Source: PCRC01 sp017848435 (GTDB lineage: Bacteria; Pseudomonadota; Gammaproteobacteria; Burkholderiales; Burkholderiaceae_C). Taken from it: a stretch of 64,000 nt of DNA. The notes under the pieces are model-generated. The model had not been told where the DNA came from. It did not search any database and was given only the letters and a program-made list of their open reading frames with translations. Positions 8,605-17,266 of the stretch are shown piece by piece; the stretch's first letter is position 1; every line of letters begins with the position of its first letter. The translations under genes and the position numbers were made by a program. The stretch covers positions 1,426,001 to 1,490,000 of the forward strand of contig OZ260072.1 in the NCBI GenBank assembly GCA_965284315.1, given 5' to 3'.

Positions 8605-10890
8605 ATGAACGCCATCACCCAGACCGACCTGTCGGCAATCGACCCCGAAGACATCGGCACCAACCCCACCAACGGCCCTTCTTTTGAAGACATCGTTGAA
8701 GCCCGCCTGAGCCGCCGCAGCCTGTTCAAGGCCGGTGTTGGCACTGCCAGCACCGCGCTGCTCGGCTCCATGGCCCTTGCCGCCTGTGGCGGTGGTGGTG
8801 GCGACGGCACCCCGGCCCCCGCACCCACGCCTGCACCCACACCCGCGCCCACCCCGGCACCACCCGCAGGCATCACGCTGTCGTTCAACCCGGTTGCCAA
8901 ATCGCTGGCCGACCTGGTCAGCGTGCCTGCTGGCTACACCGCCAGTGTGCTGTACCGCCTGGGCGACCCGATTGCCACCGGTGTGGCGGCGTATGCCAAC
9001 GATGGCACCGATGTGGCCGCCACCTACGCCCAGCGCGCGGGCGACCACCACGATGGCATGGAGTACTTCGGCATGAACGCCAGCGGCCAGTACGACCGCA
9101 ACGCCTCCACCCGTGGCCTGCTGGTGATGAACCACGAAGCCATCACGCCCGCCTACCTGCACCCGACAGGCCAGACCACCGTGGCAGGGGTGCGCACCGT
9201 GGCCGACGAGGTGCTGAAAGAGTTCTACGCCCACGGCGTCAGCGTCATCGAAGTGAACCGCAGCGGCGCCGGCGCCTGGAGCTACAACCAGGGCTCGACC
9301 TTCAACCGCCGTGTCCACACCCTGACCGAGATGGACATCGCAGGCCCGGCACGTTTGTCGCCCGCCATGGTCACCAAGTTCTCGCCCACCGGCAGCCGCA
9401 CCCGCGGCACCGTCAACAACTGTGCCCATGGCTACACGCCTTGGTACACCTACCTGGCGTGCGAAGAAAACTGGGCTGGCTATTTCCGCCGCGTTGCCGC
9501 CACCGACAACCCGAACCGCAGCGCCAAGGAAATTGCCTCCTTCACCCGCTACGGCGTGGCCGGCACCGGCCGCGAACTCTGGGCCACCGTGACGCCCGAC
9601 ACCGCCAACGACCTGTATGGCCGCTGGAACACCGAGCGCCGTGGCACCTCCACCGATGGCACCGACGACTACCGCAACGTGGCCAACACCTACGGCTGGG
9701 TGGTCGAGATCGACCCGTTCAACCCTGGCTCGGTCCCCAAGAAGCGCACCGCGCTCGGCCGCATGGGCCACGAAGGCGCCTGGCTGGGTCCGGTCGTCGC
9801 GGGCCAGCCCCTGGTCTGGTACATGGGCGACGACTCGCAGAACGAGTACATCTACAAGTACGTGTCCAACGCGGTCTGGGACCCGGCCGACGCCACCCGT
9901 GGCACCGCCGCCGGTGACAAATACCTGGACGACGGCAAGCTCTACGCCGCCCGCTTCAACGCCGACGGCACCGGTACCTGGCTGGAACTGCGGTTTGGCG
10001 CCAACAACATCACCGCGGCTTACGCCGGCTACGCCTTTGCCGACCAGACCGACGTGCTGATCAACGCCCGCCACGCGGCCGATGCCGCCGGTGCCACCCG
10101 CATGGACCGCCCCGAGTGGGCCGGTGTCAACCCCGCCAACGGCGAGATCTACGTCACGCTGACCAACAACAGCTCGCGCACCGCCGCCAACACCGACCCG
10201 GCCAACCCGCGTTTCTACGACAACACCACCACCAGCGGCACCGTGACGCGCGGCAACCGCAACGGCCACGTCATCCGCATGGCTGAATCGGCGGGCGTGG
10301 CAGGCACCGCGATGCGCTGGGACGTGTACCTGTTCGGTGCGCGCGAGAACACTGCGGCGGCCGCAAACATCTCGCAGTTGACCGCCAACAACGACTTCTC
10401 CAGCCCCGACGGCCTGTGGTTCAGCAACGCCACCCCCGGCCTGCTCTGGCTGCAGACCGACGACGGCGCCTACACCGACGTCACCAACTGCATGATGCTG
10501 GCCGCTGTGCCGGGCCGTGTTGGCGACGGTGGTGCCCGTACCATCGTCAACACCAACACCGCCGTGACGCCCGCCACCACGGCCAACCAGCCTACCTTTG
10601 TCGGCGCTACACCCACAGCCACAACGCTCAGCCGCTTCCTCGTGGGCCCGAAGGAGTGCGAGATCACGGGGATCACCGAGTCGCCAGACGGCACGGCGAT
10701 TTTCGTGAACATCCAGCACCCGGGCGAAAGCAGCACGCCGAACTTCACGACCAATACCTTCGGCAGCTACTGGCCTTATGGCAGCGACGCCAGCGCCACG
10801 GCCGACACCACGGTGCCAACCAACCGCCGCCGGCCCCGCTCGGCCACCATCGTCATCACCAGAAACGGCGGCGGCAAAGTGGCAGTCTGA
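8605..10890 (+). CDS. phoX: PhoX-family alkaline phosphatase (Tat-exported)
   Basis: A 761-residue protein of the PhoX/DUF839 family. The ATG at 8605 has AAGG upstream; longer frames have no matching homologous sequence. Residues 30-70 form a Tat-type signal, with SRRSLFKAGVG then a hydrophobic stretch and AACGGGGG, which could also be a lipobox. A low-complexity Pro/Ala/Thr linker follows at about 72-92. Family blocks include GDHHDGMEYFGM, GLLVMNHEAITP, CAHGYTPWYTYLACEENWAGYF, MGHEGAWLG and a final FLVGPKECEITGITESPDGT. PhoX is a Ca/Fe-dependent phosphatase that releases phosphate from organic esters outside the cytoplasm. Its Pho-box array supports that role. A strong terminator follows. 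Confidence 0.93.
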   Translation: MNAITQTDLSAIDPEDIGTNPTNGPSFEDIVEARLSRRSLFKAGVGTASTALLGSMALAACGGGGGDGTPAPAPTPAPTPAPTPAPPAGITLSFNPVAKSLADLVSVPAGYTASVLYRLGDPIATGVAAYANDGTDVAATYAQRAGDHHDGMEYFGMNASGQYDRNASTRGLLVMNHEAITPAYLHPTGQTTVAGVRTVADEVLKEFYAHGVSVIEVNRSGAGAWSYNQGSTFNRRVHTLTEMDIAGPARLSPAMVTKFSPTGSRTRGTVNNCAHGYTPWYTYLACEENWAGYFRRVAATDNPNRSAKEIASFTRYGVAGTGRELWATVTPDTANDLYGRWNTERRGTSTDGTDDYRNVANTYGWVVEIDPFNPGSVPKKRTALGRMGHEGAWLGPVVAGQPLVWYMGDDSQNEYIYKYVSNAVWDPADATRGTAAGDKYLDDGKLYAARFNADGTGTWLELRFGANNITAAYAGYAFADQTDVLINARHAADAAGATRMDRPEWAGVNPANGEIYVTLTNNSSRTAANTDPANPRFYDNTTTSGTVTRGNRNGHVIRMAESAGVAGTAMRWDVYLFGARENTAAAANISQLTANNDFSSPDGLWFSNATPGLLWLQTDDGAYTDVTNCMMLAAVPGRVGDGGARTIVNTNTAVTPATTANQPTFVGATPTATTLSRFLVGPKECEITGITESPDGTAIFVNIQHPGESSTPNFTTNTFGSYWPYGSDASATADTTVPTNRRRPRSATIVITRNGGGKVAV

Positions 10891-10932
10891 CCCTCGGTCT
10901 GACCTGCGCACGCCCTGCGTGGGCCTGCTCTG

Positions 10933-10963
10933 AGCCCAGCCTCGCAAGAGGCTGGGCTTTTTT
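10933..10963 (+). terminator. Rho-independent terminator after phoX
   Basis: A perfect 11-bp stem, AGCCCAGCCTC (10933-10943) with GAGGCTGGGCT (10948-10958), around a GCAA tetraloop and followed by a run of T. It separates phoX from the MFS gene. Confidence 0.93.
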
Positions 10964-11003
10964 CTTGCGAAGATGTGCCCCATGCACCACCTGCACGCGA
11001 GCC

Positions 11004-12185
11004 ATGCCGCTTGACCGGCAGCACCTTTCTGTGGCCAGCCTGGGCACCAGCCAGACCCTGGCCTGGGCGTCCACCTACTACCTGCCGGCCATGCTCGCCG
11101 CCCCGATGGCGCGCGACCTCGGCGTGTCCACGCTGACGGTGTTTGCCGCCTTTTCGGCCGCGCTGGTTGTGTCCGCCATGGTCGGCCCGTTGGCCGGGCG
11201 CACCATTGACCGCCACGGCGGGCGCACCGTGCTGGTGGTCACCAACGGGGTATTTGCCGCCGGCCTGACGGCGCTGGCGCTGGCCCAGGGCCCGGTGGGG
11301 CTGTTTGCGGCCTGGGTGCTGCTGGGTGTGGGCATGGGGTCGGGCCTGTACGAAGCCGCGTTCGCCACGCTGGTGCGGCTGTACGGCAGCCAGTCGCGCA
11401 CCGCCATCACCGGCATCACGCTGTTTGCCGGTTTTGCCAGCACGGTGGGTTGGCCGCTCAGCGCGTGGCTGGAGGGCGAGGTGGGCTGGCGTGGCGCCTG
11501 CCTGGTCTGGGCGGCGCTGCACCTGGTGCTGGGCGCGCCACTGAACGCGTCGTTGCCGAAGGCGGTGGCCGTGGTGGTGCCGCCGGGCGCGCCCGGCGCC
11601 AGCGCCCCGGCCGAACCGGTCCGTGTCGGCCGCACGGCGGTCCTGCTGGCCCTGGTGTTTGCCATCACCTGGTTCATCAGCACCGCGATGGCGGCACACC
11701 TGCCCCGGCTGCTGCAGGCCGCAGGCGCGGGCCTGGCTGCGGCGGTGTTTGCCAGCGCGCTGGTCGGGCCAGCGCAGGTGATCGCCCGGATGCTGGAGCT
11801 GGGTCTGCTGCGGCGCTTTCACCCCCTGCGGTCGGCGCAACTGGCGGTGCTGGCGCACCCGCTGGGTGCGGCGGTGCTGATGGCGCTGGGCGGGCCGGTG
11901 GCGGTGGTGTTCACGCTGCTGCACGGTGCCGGCAACGGCATCATGACCATTGCCAACGGCACCCTGCCGCTGGTGCTGTTTGGCCCGCACGGCTACGGCT
12001 TGCGCCAGAGCATGCTGATGGTGCCGGCGCGCATCGCCCAGGCGTCGGCGCCGTTCGTGTTTGGCGTGCTGATCGATCGCTGGGGCCAGGGCGCGCTGTG
12101 GGTATCAAGCGGCCTGGGCTTGGTGGCCTTTGCGGCACTGTGCTGGCTGGCGGCCCGTGTGCAGCACACGGACCGGGCAGCCTGA
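11004..12185 (+). CDS. MFS transporter, substrate unknown
   Basis: A 393-residue major facilitator superfamily protein with about twelve hydrophobic segments. The start at 11004 is the first in-frame ATG after the phoX terminator. The loop after TM2 has GPLAGRTIDRHGGRTVLV, which matches the MFS motif A, and GVLIDRWGQGALWVSSGLG sits in the equivalent C-terminal position. No close functional relative can be named. It converges with the Lrp gene, 5 nt apart. A monocarboxylate or aromatic-acid carrier is possible but not shown. Confidence 0.85.
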   Translation: MPLDRQHLSVASLGTSQTLAWASTYYLPAMLAAPMARDLGVSTLTVFAAFSAALVVSAMVGPLAGRTIDRHGGRTVLVVTNGVFAAGLTALALAQGPVGLFAAWVLLGVGMGSGLYEAAFATLVRLYGSQSRTAITGITLFAGFASTVGWPLSAWLEGEVGWRGACLVWAALHLVLGAPLNASLPKAVAVVVPPGAPGASAPAEPVRVGRTAVLLALVFAITWFISTAMAAHLPRLLQAAGAGLAAAVFASALVGPAQVIARMLELGLLRRFHPLRSAQLAVLAHPLGAAVLMALGGPVAVVFTLLHGAGNGIMTIANGTLPLVLFGPHGYGLRQSMLMVPARIAQASAPFVFGVLIDRWGQGALWVSSGLGLVAFAALCWLAARVQHTDRAA

Positions 12186-12190
12186 AGCCG

Positions 12191-12673
12191 CTATTTCAGC
12201 GTGCGCACATGCCCCAGCGGCAAGGCCCCGCTGGCCTTCACCTCGCCCAGCGAAAAGCTGGTATGGATGTCTTTCACCTTGGGCAGGTTGATCAGCACCT
12301 CGCGCGCAAACTGGCTGAAGGTGTTGAGGTCGCGGCTGACCACCTGGAGCTCAAAGGTGCCGGTGCCGCTGATGTAGTGGCAGGACACGATTTCGGGAAT
12401 CTGGCGGATGGCCTCTTCCAGTTCGCGGGTCACGTCGCCGGTGTTGCGCTCGGCGTCCAGCCGCACAAAGGCCAGCACGTCCAGTCCGATCTTGTGGCGG
12501 TTGATCTCGGCCCGGTAGCCGGTGATGAAACCACTCTCTTCCAGCGCCCGCACGCGGCGCCAGCACGGCGCGGCGGACAGGCCCACGCGGGTGCTGAGCT
12601 CGGCATTGGTCAACCGTGCGTCGGTTTGCAGTTCGTTCAGGATGGCCAGGTCAAATTTGTCCAGTGTTTCCAT
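12191..12673 (-). CDS. Lrp/AsnC-family transcriptional regulator
   Basis: A 160-residue feast/famine regulator. The start at 12673 (METLDKFDLAILNELQ) gives the normal family length; in-frame starts further upstream add residues not typical of the family. The N-terminal winged helix-turn-helix is LTNAELSTRVGLSAAPCWRRVRALEESGFI, and the C-terminal RAM ligand-binding domain includes IPEIVSCHYISGTGTFELQVV. It is divergent from indolepyruvate oxidoreductase with about 116 bp between, the classic place for a regulator that controls its neighbour and itself. An aromatic amino acid or its keto acid as effector is an inference. Confidence 0.92.
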   Translation of the reverse strand: METLDKFDLAILNELQTDARLTNAELSTRVGLSAAPCWRRVRALEESGFITGYRAEINRHKIGLDVLAFVRLDAERNTGDVTRELEEAIRQIPEIVSCHYISGTGTFELQVVSRDLNTFSQFAREVLINLPKVKDIHTSFSLGEVKASGALPLGHVRTLK

Positions 12674-12789
12674 GATCGACACTTTCACGCAAGATTCTTT
12701 CCAAGAATAGCGGTAAAAGGGCAAAGAACGCAAACACCTGTCGGCGCATAGCTTCTACACTTTTCCCCACCACAGGAGACACCGTCGCC

Positions 12790-15700
12790 ATGAACGCCCC
12801 ACTGCCAGAACACATCCGCCGCGCCCTGGAAACCGTCACGCTGGACGACAAATACAGCCTCGACCACGGCCGCGCGTTCATGAGCGGTGTGCAGGCGCTG
12901 GTGAAGCTGCCGATGCTGCAGCGGCAGCGCGACCAACGGGTGGGCAAGAACACCGCCGGCTTTGTCAGTGGTTACCGCGGCTCGCCCCTCGGCGGCTACG
13001 ACCAGGCCCTGGTGAAAGCCGCGCCGTACCTGAAGGCACAGAACATCGTGTTCCAGCCCGGCGTGAACGAAGAGCTGGCCGCCACCGCGCTGTGGGGCAC
13101 GCAGCAGCTGGGCTTTGCGCCGCCCGGCAGCAACAAGTTTGATGGCGTGTTCGGCATCTGGTACGGCAAGGGCCCGGGGGTGGACCGCTGCGCCGACGTC
13201 TTCAAACACGCCAACATGGCCGGCACAACGCCCTGGGGCGGTGTGATCGCGGTGGCCGGTGACGACCACGTGGCCAAGAGCAGCACCGCCGCCCACCAGA
13301 GCGACCACATCTTCAAGGCCTGCGGCTTGCCTGTATTTTTCCCGGCCAGCGTGCAGGAGATCTTGGACCTGGGCCTGCATGCGTTTGCCATGAGCCGCTT
13401 CTCCGGCGTCTGGGCGGGGATGAAAACCATCCAGGAAATCGTGGAGTCCAGCGCCACCGCGATGATTGATCCGGAGCGGGTGAACATCGTGACTCCGGAG
13501 TTTGCGATGCCGCCCGGTGGTGTGCACATCCGCTGGCCTGACGCGGCGCTGGAGCAGGAAGCCCGCTTGTTCGATTTCAAGTGGTATGCCGCGCTGGCCT
13601 ACATCCGCGCCAACCGCCTGAACTACAACGCCATCGAGGGCCCGAACGACCGCTTCGGCCTGATCGCCAGCGGCAAGGCCTACAACGACACCCGCCAGGC
13701 CCTGCTCGACCTCGGCCTGGACGACGCGGCCTGCCGCCAGCTTGGCATCCGGCTGCACAAGGTGGGGGTGGTCTGGCCGCTGGAAGCGCAGGGCACGCGC
13801 GAATTTGCCACCGGCCTGCGCGAGATATTGGTGGTGGAAGAAAAGCGCCAGGTCATCGAATACCAGCTGAAGGAAGAGCTGTACAACTGGCGTGCCGATG
13901 TGCGGCCCAACGTGGTGGGCAAGTTCAACGAGGTCGAGGGCGACTTCTCGGGCGGCGAGTGGAGCATGCCCAACCCCAGCGCCAACACGCTGCTGCGCGC
14001 CAATGCCGACCTGTCGCCCGCCATCATCGCCAAAGCGATTGCGCAACGGCTGAAAAAGCTGGGCGTGGACGGTGACATGGGCGCCCGCATCGACGCGCAG
14101 CTAGCGATCCTGCAGGCCAAGGAACGCTCGCTGCAGGTGCTGGAGGTCAAGGCCGACCGCCAGCCCTGGTTCTGCTCCGGCTGTCCGCACAACACCAGCA
14201 CCAAGGTGCCCGAAGGCTCGCGCGCGATGGCCGGCATCGGCTGCCATTTCATGGCGCTGTGGATGGACCGCAGCACCACCGGGTTCACCCAGATGGGTGG
14301 CGAGGGCGTGCCCTGGGTGGGCCAACAGCCGTTCACGAACGAGCAGCACATCTTTGCCAACTTGGGCGACGGCACTTACTTCCACAGTGGCAGCCTCGCG
14401 GTGCGGCAAAGCATCGCGGCCGGCATCAACATCACCTACAAGATCCTGTACAACGACGCGGTCGCCATGACCGGCGGCCAGCAGGTGGGTGAGCGGCCGG
14501 AAGGCCACAGCGTGGTGCAGATCGCACAGAGCATGCGGGCCGAGGGTGCGGCCCGCATCACCATCGTCACCGACGAACCCGAGAAGTACGCCGATGTCAA
14601 AGGCATTCCCGAAGGCATCGCCATCCAGCACCGCGACACGCTTGACGCGGTGCAGCGCGCCTTCCGCGAGATCCAGGGCACCACCGTCATCATTTACGAC
14701 CAGACCTGCGCCACCGAAAAGCGCCGCCGCCGCAAACGCGGCACGCTGGTGGACCCGGCGGTGCGCGTCGTCATCAACGAGCTGGTGTGCGAAGGCTGCG
14801 GCGATTGTGGCGCGCAGAGCAACTGCCTGAGCGTGGAGCCGCTGGAAACCGAATTCGGCCGCAAACGCACCATCAACCAGAGCACCTGCAACAAGGACAT
14901 CAGCTGCGTCAAAGGCTTCTGCCCGAGCTTTGTCACCGTGGAAGGTGGCCAGCTCAAGAAGAAAGCCAAGGGCGAGAAAAAAGCGTCACCTTTTGACGAC
15001 ACGCTGTTCGGCGGCCCGCTTCCCGCGCCGGTGCTCCCGCCGCTCGACGCCGGCGCCTGGGGCATTGTGGTGGCGGGCGTCGGCGGCACCGGCGTCATCA
15101 CCGTCGGCCAGCTGCTCGGCGTGGCCGCGCACCTGGAAGGCAAGGGCATCGTCACGCAGGACGCGGGTGGCCTGGCGCAAAAGGGCGGCGCCACCTGGAG
15201 CCATGTGCTGGTTGCACGGAGCCAGGACGACATCCGCACCACCCGCGTCAGCATGGCGGCGGCCGACCTCATCATCGGCTGCGACCCCATCGTTGCCGCC
15301 GGCAAGGAGACCGCGCTGCGCATGCGCAGCGGCCGCACCCATGTGGCGCTGAACAGCCACAGCACCCCCACCGCGGCCTTCGTGAAAAACGCCAACTGGC
15401 AGAACCCGGCCGAGGCCTGCGTGGCCGCCATTGCCCAGGCCGTGGGCCCGGAGGCCGTGGGTGCGTTCGACGCCGACGCGGCGGCGGTGAAACTGATGGG
15501 CGACAGCCTCTACACCAACCCCATGCTGCTGGGCTACGCCTGGCAAAAAGGCTGGGTGCCGCTGGCGCTGTCGTCGCTGCAACGCGCGATGGAACTCAAC
15601 GCGGTGGCGGTGGACAACAACAAGGCCGCCTTCGCCTGGGGCCGCCGTGCGGCGGTGGATACCGCCAGCGTGGCCCGGTTGTTCGCGCCGGCGCAGGTCA

Positions 15701-16335
15701 TCCAGTTCCAGAAGCGCGAAACCCTGGCCGATCTGGTGGCGCGCCGCGTGGAATTTCTCACCAGTTACCAGAACGCCGCTTACGCCGCACAGTACGCCGC
15801 CTTTGTAGAAAAAGCCCGCGTTGCCGAGGCGCCGCTGGGCAAGACCACGCTCAGCGAGGCGGTGGCCCGCAACCTGTTCAAGCTGATGGCCTACAAGGAC
15901 GAGTACGAGGTGGCGCGGCTGCACACCGACGCGGCGTTCCATGCCCGTGTCAATGCGATGTTTGAAGGCGATTTCAAGCTCCACTACCACCTCGCACCGC
16001 CGCTGCTGGCCAAGACCAATGACAAAGGCGAGCTGCAAAAACAGAAGTTCGGCCCCTGGGTGCAGACCGCCTTCCGCCTGCTGGCACCGCTCAAGTTCCT
16101 GCGCGGCACCGCGTTCGACGTGTTCGGCCGCACCGAAGAGCGCCAGACCGAACGTGCGCTGGTGGGCGAGTACCGGGCCAGCATGGCCCACTTGTTGGCC
16201 GCACTGAATGCCGAGAACCACGCCAGCGCGGTAGAGGTCGCCCGTGTGCCCGAGCAGATCAAGGGCTTTGGCCATGTAAAGGCACGCCACCTGAAGGCGG
16301 CCCGCGCCAAGTGGGCGGCGCTGCTGGCGGCTTAG
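12790..16335 (+). CDS. Indolepyruvate ferredoxin oxidoreductase, single-chain fused type
   Basis: An 1181-residue enzyme combining the IorA-like and IorB-like functions in one chain. AGGAGA lies about 10 nt before the ATG. The N-terminal pyruvate-oxidoreductase domain has SGYRGSPLGGYDQAL; a TPP-binding region runs from CSGCPHNTS (about 458) through GIGCHFMALWMDR to NLGDGTYFHSGSLA; an iron-sulfur segment starts at CEGCGDCGAQSNC (about 666); the gamma-type domain has GVGGTGVITVGQLL (about 760); and a C-terminal DUF6537-like domain ends the protein. It decarboxylates aryl pyruvates from Trp, Phe and Tyr to aryl acyl-CoA with a low-potential acceptor. The divergent Lrp gene is the likely regulator. 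Confidence 0.93.
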   Translation: MNAPLPEHIRRALETVTLDDKYSLDHGRAFMSGVQALVKLPMLQRQRDQRVGKNTAGFVSGYRGSPLGGYDQALVKAAPYLKAQNIVFQPGVNEELAATALWGTQQLGFAPPGSNKFDGVFGIWYGKGPGVDRCADVFKHANMAGTTPWGGVIAVAGDDHVAKSSTAAHQSDHIFKACGLPVFFPASVQEILDLGLHAFAMSRFSGVWAGMKTIQEIVESSATAMIDPERVNIVTPEFAMPPGGVHIRWPDAALEQEARLFDFKWYAALAYIRANRLNYNAIEGPNDRFGLIASGKAYNDTRQALLDLGLDDAACRQLGIRLHKVGVVWPLEAQGTREFATGLREILVVEEKRQVIEYQLKEELYNWRADVRPNVVGKFNEVEGDFSGGEWSMPNPSANTLLRANADLSPAIIAKAIAQRLKKLGVDGDMGARIDAQLAILQAKERSLQVLEVKADRQPWFCSGCPHNTSTKVPEGSRAMAGIGCHFMALWMDRSTTGFTQMGGEGVPWVGQQPFTNEQHIFANLGDGTYFHSGSLAVRQSIAAGINITYKILYNDAVAMTGGQQVGERPEGHSVVQIAQSMRAEGAARITIVTDEPEKYADVKGIPEGIAIQHRDTLDAVQRAFREIQGTTVIIYDQTCATEKRRRRKRGTLVDPAVRVVINELVCEGCGDCGAQSNCLSVEPLETEFGRKRTINQSTCNKDISCVKGFCPSFVTVEGGQLKKKAKGEKKASPFDDTLFGGPLPAPVLPPLDAGAWGIVVAGVGGTGVITVGQLLGVAAHLEGKGIVTQDAGGLAQKGGATWSHVLVARSQDDIRTTRVSMAAADLIIGCDPIVAAGKETALRMRSGRTHVALNSHSTPTAAFVKNANWQNPAEACVAAIAQAVGPEAVGAFDADAAAVKLMGDSLYTNPMLLGYAWQKGWVPLALSSLQRAMELNAVAVDNNKAAFAWGRRAAVDTASVARLFAPAQVIQFQKRETLADLVARRVEFLTSYQNAAYAAQYAAFVEKARVAEAPLGKTTLSEAVARNLFKLMAYKDEYEVARLHTDAAFHARVNAMFEGDFKLHYHLAPPLLAKTNDKGELQKQKFGPWVQTAFRLLAPLKFLRGTAFDVFGRTEERQTERALVGEYRASMAHLLAALNAENHASAVEVARVPEQIKGFGHVKARHLKAARAKWAALLAA

Positions 16336-16345
16336 GGCGGGGCGG

Positions 16346-16690
16346 TCAGACCGGGTTGGCGAGCCAGACTTCCAGGTCGGCCGCTTCCTGCGGGCCAATC
16401 GTGTCGCGCAGGAAGCGCATCTGGTTGACGACCTGTACCGCGAACAGGATGCCGGAGGCACTGGCCCGGCGCACGCCCCGCCGGTCGTCTTCCGGGTTGG
16501 GCGCGTGGCAGTTGATGCAAATGGTCTGGTAGATCGCGCGGCCGCGCACCGCGTTGCCAGCGGGTGCGGTGGGGGCGGAAGCGGCCGGGGATGGCGCGGC
16601 CGGTGCATCGCCACCGCCGCCGCAGGCGGACAACGCCAGCAGCACCGCCAAAGCGGCAAGTTGGATGGCGGGCGGTGTGTGGGGCAGCAT
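16346..16690 (-). CDS. Small c-type cytochrome lipoprotein
   Basis: A 114-residue exported protein. The start at 16690 gives a signal peptide with lipobox LALSAC, so it is probably lipid-anchored in the periplasm. A Pro/Ala-rich linker follows, then one haem-binding motif, CINCHAP, and a late Met in VVNQMRFLRDT that could be the sixth haem ligand. The mono-haem domain is about 70 residues. It converges with the oxidoreductase gene, 10 nt apart, but nothing shows they work together. The electron partner is unknown. Confidence 0.8.
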   Translation of the reverse strand: MLPHTPPAIQLAALAVLLALSACGGGGDAPAAPSPAASAPTAPAGNAVRGRAIYQTICINCHAPNPEDDRRGVRRASASGILFAVQVVNQMRFLRDTIGPQEAADLEVWLANPV

Positions 16691-16803
16691 GGCACAGTGG
16701 AGGTTAGGCGTGCCACATGAAGCCGTGATGACAGCCGCCCGACGCTGCAAAAGGCTTGCAAACCGGCCGGGTTTAGCGCTGCGGCGCGGGCAAGTGCCCC
16801 GCA

Positions 16804-16809
16804 TACAAT
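16804..16809 (+). promoter_or_regulatory. Possible -10 box upstream of yajC
   Basis: TACAAT followed by C, the same form as the -10 boxes before pyrF and gshA. No clear -35 element is seen at the usual distance. It would give a leader of about 85 nt before the yajC start. Confidence 0.4.
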
Positions 16810-16902
16810 CGAATGTGGCCCTCCAGCGACCGGGTTTCCGCGCGCTTGGGGACTTTTGTGTTCGGGCCTGTCGCTGACAGGCTGTTGATTGTGGAGTCGC
16901 TT

Positions 16903-17232
16903 GTGTTCATTTCTTCTGCTTTTGCCCAGACCGCCCCTGCCGCTGCCGGTGGCGGCGACATGATGTCCACCCTGGCTGGCATGGCCCCCATCATTTTGAT
17001 GTTCGTGGTGCTGTATTTCGTGATGATCCGGCCCCAGATGAAGAAGCAAAAAGAGCACCGCGCGATGATCGACGCGCTGGCCAAGGGCGACGAAGTTGCC
17101 ACTGCCGGTGGCCTGTTGGGCAAGGTCAGCAAGTTGGGCGACACGCAGCTCGGCCTGGAAATCGCCAACGGCGTGGAAGTGCAGGTCCAGCGCAGCGCAG
17201 TGGTCCAGGTCCTGCCCAAGGGCTCTCTCTGA
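16903..17232 (+). CDS. yajC: Preprotein translocase subunit YajC
   Basis: A 109-residue inner-membrane protein. The GTG at 16903 is chosen because GGAG lies 6 nt upstream and the product then begins MFISSAFAQTAPA, the usual start in this group. One transmembrane helix, APIILMFVVLYFVMIRPQMK, is followed by a basic cytoplasmic domain with HRAMIDALAKGDEVATAGGL. YajC joins SecD and SecF in the accessory complex of SecYEG. The three genes are in order and closely spaced. In many bacteria queA-tgt precede yajC; here a cytochrome gene does. Confidence 0.95.
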   Translation: MFISSAFAQTAPAAAGGGDMMSTLAGMAPIILMFVVLYFVMIRPQMKKQKEHRAMIDALAKGDEVATAGGLLGKVSKLGDTQLGLEIANGVEVQVQRSAVVQVLPKGSL

Positions 17233-17266
17233 TTCACCGGCCTGCCCACCTCCTAGAAGCGCGTCC

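Noticed and set aside
8810..8870. Tandem Pro/Ala/Thr-coding repeats in phoX, looked at as a possible CRISPR or minisatellite
   Set aside because: Short 6-12 bp coding repeats that make a low-complexity linker after the signal peptide; no spacers.
8545..10983. Long open frame (812 codons) on the minus strand opposite phoX
   Set aside because: High GC content leaves few stop codons in opposing frames. The plus strand carries a clear PhoX protein with signal peptide, Pho box and terminator; the minus frame shows no family motif.
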